DNA of 64,000 nt. It comes from Avrilella dinanensis (GTDB lineage Bacteria > Bacteroidota > Bacteroidia > Flavobacteriales > Flavobacteriaceae). The position numbers were made by a program, and so were the translations under genes. The DNA lies in contig NZ_NIPO01000001.1 in the NCBI RefSeq assembly GCF_002807015.1, positions 1,501,604 to 1,565,603 of the forward strand. Reading direction: 5' to 3'. The notes under the pieces are model-generated. The model saw only the letters and a program-made list of their open reading frames with translations, ran no database searches and had not been told where the DNA came from. Of the stretch, positions 8,731 to 17,797 are shown in pieces (the first letter of the stretch is position 1; each line of letters opens with the position of its first letter).

Positions 8731-9051
8731 ATGGAAAGAAATCGATTGTTTCATAAAATACTCAGTGTAATCTTCATTGCCATTATGTGCAATGCTTTTG
8801 TTACACCTGCACTTTGTACCTTGAAAGATACCGATTTCAGTTACGATTCACTCACGCTTACCGAAGAGGAAACCAAGAATTCCAATAATCTTATTGAAGA
8901 AGAAGAAAAACTTGTGGCATACACCAGTTTCTGCGATTTTTCAGATTTCATACTCATTCAGAACAGACAGTTTGCCTCTAAAAAACTTTTTCTGAATGAT
9001 GATTACTTTGATGAAATCCTACTTCCGCCTCCTGAACAAAATTTAGTGTAA
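8731..9051 (+). CDS. Small secreted protein of unknown function
   Basis: 106 aa. Residues 1-29 form a signal peptide (basic start, then ILSVIFIAIMCNAFVTPALC). The mature part is acidic, with a run of Glu near residue 57, and ends DEILLPPPEQNLV. I do not recognise a domain. It sits upstream of the SulP permease and carbonic anhydrase on the same strand, 124 bases before the permease start, and has its own -7 element. The signal sequence and promoter make it a credible gene; a link to anion uptake is only positional. Confidence 0.7.
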   Translation: MERNRLFHKILSVIFIAIMCNAFVTPALCTLKDTDFSYDSLTLTEEETKNSNNLIEEEEKLVAYTSFCDFSDFILIQNRQFASKKLFLNDDYFDEILLPPPEQNLV

Positions 9052-9175
9052 TTACCTCAATCTTTTCAGGATTGGGTTTGATGCTGGTTTGACCTGACCA
9101 AGGTTGAATCATGCTTGTTTTGTCATGACAACAAAGTCATTACAATGTGTTTTCACACTAAATTTTAAATAAATT

Positions 9176-10888
9176 ATGTCAAAAAAAATAAATCTTTTTG
9201 CCAATCTGAAGTATGATTTTTCCTCAGGATTGGTTGTGTTTTTAGTTGCACTCCCGTTGTGTTTGGGAATTGCAATGGCTTCGGGAGCACCATTGTTCTC
9301 GGGAATTATAACCGGAATCGTTGGTGGAATCGTGGTTGGATATCTTTCCAATTCTCACATCAGTGTTTCGGGACCAGCAGCCGGACTTACCGCGATTGTG
9401 CTTGCGGCGATTCTTTCATTGGGTTCATTCGAGGTTTTTCTGACGGCTGTTTTTCTGGCAGGACTGATGCAGTTGGCGTTGGGGTATCTCAAGGCGGGAG
9501 CAATCTCGAATTATTTTCCGAATAACGTTATTGAAGGAATGCTTGCCGGTATCGGAATTATCATTTTTCTGAAGCAAATCCCGAAAGCTTTAGGTTCAGA
9601 TGTCGAAGTAGGAAACGGGCTGGCTATTTTCACAGATCTTGCCAAAGCTTTTACCGAAATTCAGGCGGGTGTAATCATTATTGCTCTCGTTTCATTAGCC
9701 ATCATTATTATATGGGATAAAGTTGATGTGCTCAAAAAAATAAAAATGCTTCCGAGTGCATTGGTGGCGGTTATTGTCGGAACAGTTTTAAATGAAATCT
9801 TCAAAGCGACCGGAAGTCCGTTGGCTATTACATCAAGTAATTATCTTGTTGAACTACCAGTGGTAACAAGCTGGGAAGGATTCAAAGGAATTTTCATTCT
9901 GCCTGATTTTCTGAATTTTTCAGACGGATTAAACTTTTCAAGTTTTACCAATAAAGAGGTTTGGACAGTTGCGGTAACCATTGCGATTGTGGCTTCGATT
10001 GAAACACTTTTGTGTATTGAGGCGTCCGACAGGATCGACCCGCAAAAACGCCTTACTGATACCAATTTGGAGCTGAAAGCTCAGGGAACAGGAAACATGA
10101 TAAGCTCGTTGCTGGGCGGGTTGCCAATGACTTCGGTGGTCGTTCGTTCATCTGCTAATGCCAATGCTGGTGCAAAATCAAAAATGTCGGCAATCATTCA
10201 CGGAATTTTGCTTTTGGTTAGTGTATTGTCGATTCCGTTTTTGTTGAACAAAATTCCGCTTGCAGTTTTGGCAGCTGTGTTGTTGGTTATTGGCTACAAA
10301 TTAGCAAAACCAGCTGTTTTCAAACACTTTTTCCGCCGCGGGAAATATCAGTTTGTGCCGTTCATAGTAACCGTATTGGTGGTGGTGTTTACCGACCTGC
10401 TAACCGGTGTAGCATTAGGAATGTTTATCAGTATATTTGCCATATTGAGAGGAAACATGAAAAGGGCTTATTATTTCCGTAAAGAGGAATATGAAAAAGG
10501 AGATGTTATCCATATTCACTTGGCACAGGAAGTATCTTTTTTGAACAAAGCGGCTATTTTGTTTACTTTAAATAAAATTCCTGATAACTCAAAAGTAATT
10601 ATCAACGCTTCAGACACGGTTTATATCGCCCATGATATTCTGGATAGTATTAAAGAATTCAGAGATATCCGTGCTCAGTTAAAAAACATCGATGTTACGC
10701 TTATCGGCTTTAAGAACGAATACGATTTGTCAAACACAGAAACTGATATCAGAAATGTTTCTGTTGAGCATAATTTATTGATGAAACACAGAGAAAGACA
10801 TAAAACGTCAAGCGAGGTAATTACAGAAATAAAATACGAGGAAACTAACGGAAACGGAAAAAATAAAAAGAAAAAAAAGAATAAATAA
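9176..10888 (+). CDS. SulP-family anion permease, probable bicarbonate transporter
   Basis: 570 aa. About ten to twelve hydrophobic segments fill residues 1-430, beginning with LKYDFSSGLVVFLVALPLCLGIAMASGAPL and the SGPAAGLTAIV motif of SulP proteins. Residues about 440-530 form a STAS-like cytoplasmic domain (KGDVIHIHLAQEVSFLNKAA), and the tail is Lys-rich. SulP permeases carry sulfate, bicarbonate or dicarboxylates. The carbonic anhydrase gene starts 12 bases downstream, which favours bicarbonate as substrate by inference. The substrate cannot be read from the sequence. Confidence 0.9.
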   Translation: MSKKINLFANLKYDFSSGLVVFLVALPLCLGIAMASGAPLFSGIITGIVGGIVVGYLSNSHISVSGPAAGLTAIVLAAILSLGSFEVFLTAVFLAGLMQLALGYLKAGAISNYFPNNVIEGMLAGIGIIIFLKQIPKALGSDVEVGNGLAIFTDLAKAFTEIQAGVIIIALVSLAIIIIWDKVDVLKKIKMLPSALVAVIVGTVLNEIFKATGSPLAITSSNYLVELPVVTSWEGFKGIFILPDFLNFSDGLNFSSFTNKEVWTVAVTIAIVASIETLLCIEASDRIDPQKRLTDTNLELKAQGTGNMISSLLGGLPMTSVVVRSSANANAGAKSKMSAIIHGILLLVSVLSIPFLLNKIPLAVLAAVLLVIGYKLAKPAVFKHFFRRGKYQFVPFIVTVLVVVFTDLLTGVALGMFISIFAILRGNMKRAYYFRKEEYEKGDVIHIHLAQEVSFLNKAAILFTLNKIPDNSKVIINASDTVYIAHDILDSIKEFRDIRAQLKNIDVTLIGFKNEYDLSNTETDIRNVSVEHNLLMKHRERHKTSSEVITEIKYEETNGNGKNKKKKKNK

Positions 10889-10900
10889 AAACATAAAACA

Positions 10901-11545
10901 ATGTCAGATTTTTATAAGCAAATCATAGAAAATAACAAAAAGTGGGTAGAGTCAAAACTGGCTTTAGACCCGGATTTTTTCAAAAAATTGAAAGATACGC
11001 AAACTCCTCCGCTTTTGTGGATTGGTTGTTCAGACAGCCGCGTTCCGGCAAACCAGATTATTGGTGCCCAGCCCGGCGAGGTGTTTGTTCACAGGAACAT
11101 CGCCAATATGGTCGTTCACTCTGATATGAATATGCTGAGTGTACTTGATTATTCAGTTAATGTGCTGAAAGTGAAACACGTAATCGTTTGTGGGCATTAC
11201 GGTTGTGGTGGTGTAAAAGCCGCTATGGGAAGTAGTTCGGTAGGGATTATCGACAACTGGATTCGTCATATCAAAGACAGTTATAAATTCCGTAAAAGCG
11301 ATATTGAAGCCATCGAAGACGAGCAAGAAAGGTTTGACCGTTTCGTAGAATGGAATACTAAACAACAAGTGCTGAACTTGGCTGTGACTTCAATTGTGCA
11401 GGAAGCGTGGAGCAGAGGGCAGGAACTGTCTGTTCACGGCTGGGTTTACGGACTCGACACTGGACTCGTCAAAGACCTTGATGTGACATTCAGCTCACAC
11501 GACGATATCCGGAACAGTAGTATTTATAAGCTGGATTTTGAGTAA
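10901..11545 (+). CDS. can: Beta-class carbonic anhydrase
   Basis: 214 aa; interconverts CO2 and bicarbonate. Zinc ligands and the catalytic dyad are visible: Cys43, Asp45 and Arg47 in WIGCSDSRVPA, and His99 and Cys102 in VCGHYGCGGVKAA. It is 12 bases behind the SulP permease, so the two are almost certainly one transcript and may serve inorganic carbon supply for carboxylases. A strong palindromic terminator follows the stop codon. Confidence 0.96.
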   Translation: MSDFYKQIIENNKKWVESKLALDPDFFKKLKDTQTPPLLWIGCSDSRVPANQIIGAQPGEVFVHRNIANMVVHSDMNMLSVLDYSVNVLKVKHVIVCGHYGCGGVKAAMGSSSVGIIDNWIRHIKDSYKFRKSDIEAIEDEQERFDRFVEWNTKQQVLNLAVTSIVQEAWSRGQELSVHGWVYGLDTGLVKDLDVTFSSHDDIRNSSIYKLDFE

Positions 11546-11559
11546 ATATTTTACAATTA

Positions 11560-11592
11560 AAAAAGCCCGAAAATAATTATTTTCGGGCTTTT
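11560..11592. terminator. Bidirectional terminator between carbonic anhydrase and the DUF2807 gene
   Basis: A perfect palindrome, AAAAGCCCGAAAATAA followed by its complement, has A-run and T-run edges on both sides. It lies between two converging genes and can serve both. Confidence 0.9.
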
Positions 11593-11622
11593 TATTTTTT
11601 TATATATTCATTCAGATTGTTA

Positions 11623-12618
11623 TCACTTCTTTTTTACGCTGCCCGATGACGAAGTATCTTTGTCAATCGTCTCGGGTTGGTTGTAATAGTAAATATCTGC
11701 CGCTGACGACGCCTTAGCTTTTAGTGAAACAACCGGGTGCACCAATATTTTTGAACTGCTCGATGCCGAAACGGTGGCATTATCCGCAACAAGCTCTTTG
11801 GTGTCGATAGTCGCTGTTGATGAGGTTTTGGCAGATAAATTCAATGCTTTTCCTTTTAGTTTGATGTCGGAACTGCTGCCGGCAATCAGGTTGATTTTGT
11901 CTGATTGAATATATTTGACCTCAATATCAGCCGTTGACGAGCTTTCGGCAAAGAAAGATTTCGTGAAAACTTTATTCATTTCAATATCTGAACTGCTTGA
12001 TGCAGATAAATTAATTTTACCCGATTCGATATGGTTGATTTCAATTCCTGCGGTTGACGAGCTTTGGATTTCACAGGCTGTGGTATAGATATCTTCGATT
12101 TTGATATCAGACGAGCTGCCTGCTTCCATCACCACGGATTTGGCTCTCACTTCTGCCAAAACCATATCGGCTACACTGCTTGTTCTTAACACCAAATCTT
12201 CGGATTTTATTGGTTTTTTAGTTTTAATTTCAGAAGATGCCGACGCTCGTAATTCTGAAATATCGGGCATTTTTACGTAAACTTTCGCCTCTTTGATGTT
12301 TTTTACGGAAACATTGTCAAAATGAATTTTCAGTGTGCCACCGTGAACTTCTGTAAGAATATATGGAATAATGTTGTCATCAGCTTCCACGATAATTTCG
12401 TAGTCCGGTGCTTGTTCCAATTCTACTTTAAGAATGCTCGATACATCAATTTTGTCAAAGCTTTTAGGGGTTTTCCTTTGCTCGGTAATCACATTTCCAC
12501 TTCCTTCGATTAGTGTCAAACCATCGGAGATGGTGGTAGTGTTAATACAGCTTCCGAAAAATAAGCTGAGAATAAAAATCAAACTGATTTTTGTGATTTG
12601 GATAGTTCGTGTCATCAC
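11623..12618 (-). CDS. Lipoprotein with DUF2807 (GIN) beta-helix domain and a serine ladder
   Basis: 331 aa. A lipobox (LFFGSC, Cys about residue 24) ends the signal peptide, so it is predicted to be anchored in the envelope. The rest matches DUF2807, a putative adhesin head with parallel beta-helix repeats: GSGNVITEQRK, then about ten turns of some 20 residues each bearing a Ser-Ser step. Turns alternate between SSSDI and SSTADI forms. The function of these proteins is not known. A hairpin and a TACCTTTG element (minus strand, 12694-12701) lie upstream, and the stop is close to a shared terminator. Confidence 0.85.
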   Translation of the reverse strand: MMTRTIQITKISLIFILSLFFGSCINTTTISDGLTLIEGSGNVITEQRKTPKSFDKIDVSSILKVELEQAPDYEIIVEADDNIIPYILTEVHGGTLKIHFDNVSVKNIKEAKVYVKMPDISELRASASSEIKTKKPIKSEDLVLRTSSVADMVLAEVRAKSVVMEAGSSSDIKIEDIYTTACEIQSSSTAGIEINHIESGKINLSASSSSDIEMNKVFTKSFFAESSSTADIEVKYIQSDKINLIAGSSSDIKLKGKALNLSAKTSSTATIDTKELVADNATVSASSSSKILVHPVVSLKAKASSAADIYYYNQPETIDKDTSSSGSVKKK

Positions 12619-12660
12619 TGAAATGTTTAGGATATCTGATGGGTTGCTTTCTTTTAATCA

Positions 12661-12692
12661 AAACCTTCCGGGTTTTAAAATCCGGAAGGTTT
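12661..12692. terminator. Hairpin between prolyl oligopeptidase and the DUF2807 gene
   Basis: Arms AAACCTTCCGG and CCGGAAGGTTT pair perfectly around a 10-base AT loop, 11 bases after the prolyl oligopeptidase stop (minus strand). If the TACCTTTG element at 12694-12701 is a promoter, this hairpin would lie in the leader of the DUF2807 gene instead. Confidence 0.6.
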
Positions 12693-12702
12693 GCAAAGGT
12701 AA

Positions 12703-14829
12703 TTAGTTTTTGATATTCTTTATTCCCATATTATATAAGGTAAACGCTTGTATGTCGGCATTTTCGCTAATTGTTTGTTCAACCGATTTACCAGCACCGT
12801 GCCCTGCATCAACATCAATACGGATTAACATCGGGCGGGTTCCTTTGTATTTGTCTTGCAATTCAGCGGCAAATTTAAAGCTGTGTGCAGGAACAACGCG
12901 GTCGTCGTGGTCGGCAGTAGTAATCAACGTAGCCGGATATTCCGTATTTTCCTTTACATTATGCACCGGAGAATAAGCCTTCAGGTAATCAAACATTTCT
13001 TTGGAATCTTCAGCAGTTCCGTAATCGTATGCCCAGCCAGCTCCTGCAGTGAATGTGTGGTATCTAAGCATGTCCAAAACGCCCACGGCAGGCAACGCTA
13101 CACGGAACAAATCCGGACGCTGAGTCATGCACGCACCAACAAGTAAACCGCCGTTTGAACCTCCTCTGATTGCCAGATAATCTGACGAAGTATAGTTTTC
13201 TTTGATAAGAAATTCCGCTGCAGCGATGAAATCATCAAAAACGTTTTGTTTTTTCATCTGTGTTCCGGCAATATGCCAGTCTTTACCATATTCGCCACCA
13301 CCTCTGAGGTTAGCAACGGCATAGATACCTCCGTTTTCCATCCAAACGGCATTGGGAACACTGAAACTTGGTGTCAGACTGATGTTGAAACCGCCGTAAC
13401 CGTATAGTATCGTAGGGTTTTGACCATTGAGTTTTGTTCCTTTTTTATAAGTAATCATCATCGGAACTTTTGTACCATCTTTTGAGGTATAGAAAACTTG
13501 CTTGGATTCGTAATCGTCCGGATTAAAATCAATTTTTGGTTTCTGGTATTCTTCAGATTTTCCGGAAGCTAAATCCAGCTTGAATATCGTAGTTGGTGTA
13601 ACGTAGTTGGTAAAGCTGTAATATAATTCCGTAGCATCAGATTTGTCGCCGAATCCGGAAGCTGTTCCCAATCCAGGCAATTCAATTTCTCTGATTTCTT
13701 TTCCGTCATAATCATATTGCTTAACCACAGAAAGGGCATCTTTCATGTAATTGGCAAACAAATAGTTGCCTGCTTTAGAAAAACTTACCGTATTTTCTGT
13801 TTCCGCAATCACATCTTTCCAGTTGCTCATCGCCGGATTGGCAGCATCGGTAACAACCAACCGTTGGTTGGGAGCGTTCAGGTCGGTAATGATGAATAAT
13901 TTCCCGTCTTTGGCGTCCAAGACAGTATGTGAATTATCCATATTGTTTACGATATTCCGGATTGCCGAACCATCAGAAAGATTTTGGATATAAAGCTCAT
14001 TGCCATAAGTGGCATTGGCGGCAGTAATTATCAAATAGTTCTGGTCGTCAGTCACATATCCACCGATGTAGCGGCGTTTTATATCACCTCCGAATATCAC
14101 TTTATCTTCCTTTTGAGGAGTGTTCAGTACATGATAATATAGTTTGTGCTGATCTGTTTTAGAAGACAATTCACTGCCTTCAGGTTTGTCATAGCTTGAG
14201 TAGTAAAAACCTTCGTTTTTGTACCACGAAAGTCCGCTGAATTTAACATCTACCAAGGTGTCGCCAACAATCGATTTGTCTTTTGCATTGAGCACAATAA
14301 CTTTTCTCCAGTCGCTTCCGCCCTCTGAAATCGCATAAGCAACGAGGCTTCCGTCATCAGAAAAAGAAAGGTCGGCAAGAGAAGTTGTTCCTTTTTCCGA
14401 AAAAGTATTCGGGTCTAAGAAAACTTCTTCTTTTCCGTCTTTATCTTTCCGGTACAAGACAGATTGGTTTTGCAAACCGTCGTTTTTGAAAAAGTAAGTA
14501 TATTCTCCTTCAACAAACGGAGCTCCGATTTTTTCATAATTCCATTTACTTTCGAGTTGTTTTTTCAGCTTGTCCAGATACGGAATCTGGGCTAAATAAC
14601 CAAAAGTAGTTTCATTTTGAGCCGTAACCCATTTTCCGGTTTCTTCCGACCGGTCGTTTTCCAGCCAATGATAAGGGTCAGCGACTTCCTCTCCGAAATA
14701 AGTGAATACTGTGCTGTCTTTCTTTGTTTCAGGGTATTCTAATCTTTCCACTAAGTCTTGCGAATTGTTTTTTTTGTTACACGATATAATCAGCGATGCC
14801 AACAATATGCCACTAACTAATTTTTTCAT
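12703..14829 (-). CDS. Prolyl oligopeptidase family serine peptidase (S9A), probable lipoprotein
   Basis: 708 aa. The signal peptide ends in a lipobox, LLASLIISC, so it acts in the envelope. An N-terminal seven-bladed propeller region (about 60-440) is followed by an alpha/beta-hydrolase domain with the nucleophile in IRGGSNGGLLVG (Ser558), the Asp in DHDDRVVP and the His in DAGHGAGKS. It cleaves short peptides after proline. The start is ATG 14829: the longer frame begins with TTG inside the -7 element TATATTTG (14857-14864), so it cannot be translated from that promoter. Confidence 0.94.
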   Translation of the reverse strand: MKKLVSGILLASLIISCNKKNNSQDLVERLEYPETKKDSTVFTYFGEEVADPYHWLENDRSEETGKWVTAQNETTFGYLAQIPYLDKLKKQLESKWNYEKIGAPFVEGEYTYFFKNDGLQNQSVLYRKDKDGKEEVFLDPNTFSEKGTTSLADLSFSDDGSLVAYAISEGGSDWRKVIVLNAKDKSIVGDTLVDVKFSGLSWYKNEGFYYSSYDKPEGSELSSKTDQHKLYYHVLNTPQKEDKVIFGGDIKRRYIGGYVTDDQNYLIITAANATYGNELYIQNLSDGSAIRNIVNNMDNSHTVLDAKDGKLFIITDLNAPNQRLVVTDAANPAMSNWKDVIAETENTVSFSKAGNYLFANYMKDALSVVKQYDYDGKEIREIELPGLGTASGFGDKSDATELYYSFTNYVTPTTIFKLDLASGKSEEYQKPKIDFNPDDYESKQVFYTSKDGTKVPMMITYKKGTKLNGQNPTILYGYGGFNISLTPSFSVPNAVWMENGGIYAVANLRGGGEYGKDWHIAGTQMKKQNVFDDFIAAAEFLIKENYTSSDYLAIRGGSNGGLLVGACMTQRPDLFRVALPAVGVLDMLRYHTFTAGAGWAYDYGTAEDSKEMFDYLKAYSPVHNVKENTEYPATLITTADHDDRVVPAHSFKFAAELQDKYKGTRPMLIRIDVDAGHGAGKSVEQTISENADIQAFTLYNMGIKNIKN

Positions 14830-14856
14830 ATTTACTATTTTTTTAAACATTTTGAA

Positions 14857-14864
14857 CAAATATA
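14857..14864 (-). promoter_or_regulatory. -7 promoter element of the prolyl oligopeptidase gene
   Basis: The minus strand reads TATATTTG. Transcription would begin near 14850, which decides the start codon of the gene at 14829. Confidence 0.6.
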
Positions 14865-14866
14865 AG

Positions 14867-14893
14867 AAAAGACCACCAATGATGGTAGTCTTT
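14867..14893 (-). terminator. Probable terminator of the DUF4625-like gene
   Basis: Arms AAAAGACCACCA and TGGTAGTCTTTT pair with one mismatch around a short loop, 26 bases after the stop at 14919. Confidence 0.55.
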
Positions 14894-14918
14894 TTTGTAT
14901 AGATTGTTTGCGATGATT

Positions 14919-15353
14919 TTATTCTTCCTCGGCAACTATCTCTATTGTTTGTCTGAGAATAGACAGGTTGTCGTTAAAATCTCTTGCTTTCACATCAATA
15001 ATATATGTGCCAGGGGTCGTTGGAGCATTGTCAACTTCTTCCGGAATAGTGATTTTGTGAATAATAGGAAATTCAGTAACAAAGCCACCGATAGGCACTT
15101 CTCTTTCGTCTTCAAAACTGTTAGGAGCACTAACTATTTCGTTGTATATTTCGTATTGATACACAGCAATACCGTCTGCATCTTTGAATTTTAAATGAAG
15201 ATTCATCACATCGCCGGGAGCAAAAACTTCTCCATCTTCGGGTGTAACAATTTCTATCTGGGGACCTGTGTTGTCTTTTTCTTCCGTGATACAGGAAGTA
15301 AAAGTCATACTGGAAATTAAAACAAATGCGATTGCTGATAATACTTTTTTCAT
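14919..15353 (-). CDS. Small lipoprotein with a DUF4625-like beta-sandwich
   Basis: 144 aa. The signal peptide ends in a lipobox (MTFTSC). The body, PQIEIVTPEDGEVFAPGDV and KDADGIAVYQYEIY, resembles the Ig-like DUF4625 domain found in Bacteroidota surface lipoproteins; the function is unknown. I start it at ATG 15353 (MKKVLSAIAF) because the upstream extension lies over a near-perfect promoter and has no signal-peptide character. It is a single-gene unit with its own promoter and terminator. Confidence 0.75.
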   Translation of the reverse strand: MKKVLSAIAFVLISSMTFTSCITEEKDNTGPQIEIVTPEDGEVFAPGDVMNLHLKFKDADGIAVYQYEIYNEIVSAPNSFEDEREVPIGGFVTEFPIIHKITIPEEVDNAPTTPGTYIIDVKARDFNDNLSILRQTIEIVAEEE

Positions 15354-15372
15354 AATGCTATAATTAGTAAAC

Positions 15373-15402
15373 CAAAGATAGTTGTTCTGGGTTAGAAAAC
15401 AA
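15373..15402 (-). promoter_or_regulatory. Bacteroidota housekeeping promoter of the DUF4625-like gene
   Basis: On the minus strand TTG is followed by 19 bases and TATCTTTG, matching TTTG-N19-TAnnTTTG. The distance to the ATG at 15353 is 19 bases. Confidence 0.7.
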
Positions 15403-15424
15403 TCACAATAATTGTTTTTTAACA

Positions 15425-16306
15425 TCAAGCCTCTTTTTTACTGACCAGTCCGATAGTTTTTTTGATTAAGGAAACAATCAGAAAAGCAATAGTACCCATG
15501 ACCAAAGCAAAAATAATCTGTCTGGCGATTGCCGGAAGATTATTTAACAGATGATGAAAATAATCTACCTGATGAGAAAATATCTCGCCGGAAACCAGCA
15601 ACAAAGCCACCGTTCCGATTACCCCGAGAGCCTTGATAACAACCGGAAGAAGTTTTATCAACACATTTCCGGTTTTGGCGATCAAACCTGTGTTGTTGGA
15701 TTTTTCAACCAGCTTTAGCCCAAAATCGTCCATTCTGACAATCAAAGCGACCAAACCATATACCCCGATTGTAGCGAGAATTGCCACGACCGACACCGTT
15801 ACGATTTGTACCGACAAGTCGGCATCTGCTACTGTGCTCAGAGCGATAATCACAATTTCTACCGATAGGATAAAATCGGTAATAATTGCTGATTTTATTT
15901 TTTCCTTTTCGCTGACCACAGTTAACGGTTCAGTCGAAGTTGTTTCTTCATGGTGTTTTTGCTCGTGTTTCCGATGAAAAAAATACCAGATAATTTTTTC
16001 CACACCTTCATAAGCCAAATACAATCCTCCGGCAATCAGCACATATTTAATCAGGTCGGGCAGGTAATAGTTAAGAAGAAAAATAACAGGCAGGATAATC
16101 AGTTTATTCACAAAAGAACCTTTGGTAATCGCCCAAAGCACGGGTAATTCTCTCGAAGCGGAAAAACCGGTTGCTTTTTCGGCATTTACAGCCAAATCAT
16201 CGCCCAATATTCCGGCAGTTTTCTTTGTTGCCACCTTGCTTGCCAACGCCACATCGTCCATGAGCATAGCAATATCATCTAAAATTGCAAAAAAACCTGA
16301 AGCCAT
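15425..16306 (-). CDS. DUF808 family inner-membrane protein (YedI-like)
   Basis: 293 aa. The N-terminus MASGFFAILDDIAMLMDDVA and the following GDDLAVNAEKATGFSASRELPV are characteristic of DUF808. Five or more hydrophobic helices follow, with a His/Glu-rich linker near residue 115 (HRKHEQKHHEE). The biochemical role of the family is not established. A possible -7 element, TATTTTTG, lies at 16327-16334 on the minus strand. Confidence 0.88.
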   Translation of the reverse strand: MASGFFAILDDIAMLMDDVALASKVATKKTAGILGDDLAVNAEKATGFSASRELPVLWAITKGSFVNKLIILPVIFLLNYYLPDLIKYVLIAGGLYLAYEGVEKIIWYFFHRKHEQKHHEETTSTEPLTVVSEKEKIKSAIITDFILSVEIVIIALSTVADADLSVQIVTVSVVAILATIGVYGLVALIVRMDDFGLKLVEKSNNTGLIAKTGNVLIKLLPVVIKALGVIGTVALLLVSGEIFSHQVDYFHHLLNNLPAIARQIIFALVMGTIAFLIVSLIKKTIGLVSKKEA

Positions 16307-16396
16307 TTTTTCTGTTGTTTATCTGCCAAAAATAAACTTTTTTTTGGATTAATTATTTCATTCCTGCTATATTTCGTAATTTTAAAAACAAAAAAC

Positions 16397-17704
16397 ATGC
16401 ATACGATAAGCCTTCAGCAAGCATTTGAAAAAACAGAAAAAATGCAACAATCTTTTGTCCGGTGGAAATCTTTACCATTGACAGAAAGAATTACCGGTGT
16501 AAAGAAAATCAGACAGAATTTACTCGATAATTTGGAGCATTATGCCAAAGCTATCACAGAAGATATGCACAAACCTATCGCCCAAAGCAAAGCCGAAGTG
16601 AAAAAGTGTGCTTATCTTTGTGATTATTATATAGATAATGCACAACATTATTTACAACCTCGGACTATTGAAACTGGTTGGAGTAAAAGTTATATTACGT
16701 TTGAGCCCTTGGGCGTTTTGTTGGGTGTAATGCCGTGGAATTATCCATTTTGGCAAGTGTTTCGATTTGTAATTCCCAATTTGATTCTCGGCAATACATT
16801 TGTGCTCAAACATGCGTCCAACGTGCCGTTGAGTGCAAAGCTGCTGCAGGAAGCAGTAAATGTCGCTTGTGATGATTACCCGGTTTACCTAAATTTATTC
16901 TTGCCCGGAAAAGAGGTAAGCGAGGTTATCGCTCATTCGGTAGTGAAAGCAGTATCGCTGACCGGAAGCGAGGCTGCCGGACGTTCGGTGGCGGAAACCG
17001 CCGGAAAATATCTCAAGAAATGTGTGCTGGAACTTGGCGGCAGCAATGCACTTATTGTTTTGAACGATGCTGATTTAGATAAAACTATAGACAAAGCCGT
17101 TCAGGCACGTATGCAAAATGCCGGACAAAGTTGCATTGCCGCCAAGCGTATTTTGGTTCATCGGTCCATATACGATGAATTTCTAAAACGATATATAGAT
17201 AGGGTAAAACAGCTCAAAACTGGCGATAAATGGGACGAAACCACGGAGATAGGAGCCATGGCAAGAGAAGATTTGGCGATTGAGCTTGACAATCAAATTC
17301 AGAAAAGTGTAGCGATGGGGGCAAAAGTTTGTATAGGCGGTCACCGGAAAGATGCCTTCTTTGAACCCACCGTTCTGACTGATGTTACTGCTGATATGCC
17401 AGTTTTCACAGAAGAAACCTTTGGACCGGTGGCGGTGCTGATGCCGTTTGATACCGATGACGAGGCCGTGAAATTGAGCAATCAGTCGTCGTTTGGTTTG
17501 GGCGTTTCGCTGTTTACAGCAGATGTACAGAAAGCCGAAAATATGGCAAAACGATTTGATGAAGGCTCGGTGTATATCAACGAAATGACTATCAGCGACC
17601 CTGCCGTGCCGTTTGGCGGAGTGAAAAACTCGGGTTACGGACGCGAATTGTCACAATTTGCCATGTATGAATTTGCTAATATTAAGCCGGTTGTAGTGAA
17701 GTGA
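16397..17704 (+). CDS. NAD(P)-dependent aldehyde dehydrogenase, succinate-semialdehyde dehydrogenase-like
   Basis: 435 aa, the short form of the ALDH superfamily close to bacterial NAD(P)-dependent succinate-semialdehyde dehydrogenases. Catalytic Glu212 lies in LELGGSNALIVL and the nucleophile Cys246 in NAGQSCIAAKR; the cofactor motif LTGSEAAGRSV and the late EETFGPVAVLMPF are intact. It oxidises an aldehyde to the acid; the true substrate cannot be assigned from sequence. The gene stands alone, with divergent DUF808 on one side and the Spy-like gene on the other. Confidence 0.9.
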   Translation: MHTISLQQAFEKTEKMQQSFVRWKSLPLTERITGVKKIRQNLLDNLEHYAKAITEDMHKPIAQSKAEVKKCAYLCDYYIDNAQHYLQPRTIETGWSKSYITFEPLGVLLGVMPWNYPFWQVFRFVIPNLILGNTFVLKHASNVPLSAKLLQEAVNVACDDYPVYLNLFLPGKEVSEVIAHSVVKAVSLTGSEAAGRSVAETAGKYLKKCVLELGGSNALIVLNDADLDKTIDKAVQARMQNAGQSCIAAKRILVHRSIYDEFLKRYIDRVKQLKTGDKWDETTEIGAMAREDLAIELDNQIQKSVAMGAKVCIGGHRKDAFFEPTVLTDVTADMPVFTEETFGPVAVLMPFDTDDEAVKLSNQSSFGLGVSLFTADVQKAENMAKRFDEGSVYINEMTISDPAVPFGGVKNSGYGRELSQFAMYEFANIKPVVVK

Positions 17705-17745
17705 TCGTGTTAATATAAGATTTTTTTAAGACCCGACATTTGTTT

Positions 17746-17761
17746 TTGGCACGACTGTTGT
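17746..17761 (+). promoter_or_regulatory. Possible sigma-54 promoter before the Spy-like gene
   Basis: TTGGCACGACTGTTGT matches the -24/-12 consensus TTGGCACG-N4-TTGC except for T at the last position. The GG and GT are 10 bases apart, as the GG-N10-GC rule needs, and the predicted start site would lie near 17773, about 25 bases before the ATG. Confidence 0.5.
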
Positions 17762-17797
17762 TTTGCACTAAATATAACCTATAAAAATAGAATAAAA

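Noticed and set aside
14830-14859. A TTG start that lengthens the prolyl oligopeptidase
   Set aside because: It lies inside the TATATTTG promoter element, upstream of any transcript from it, and spoils the signal peptide.
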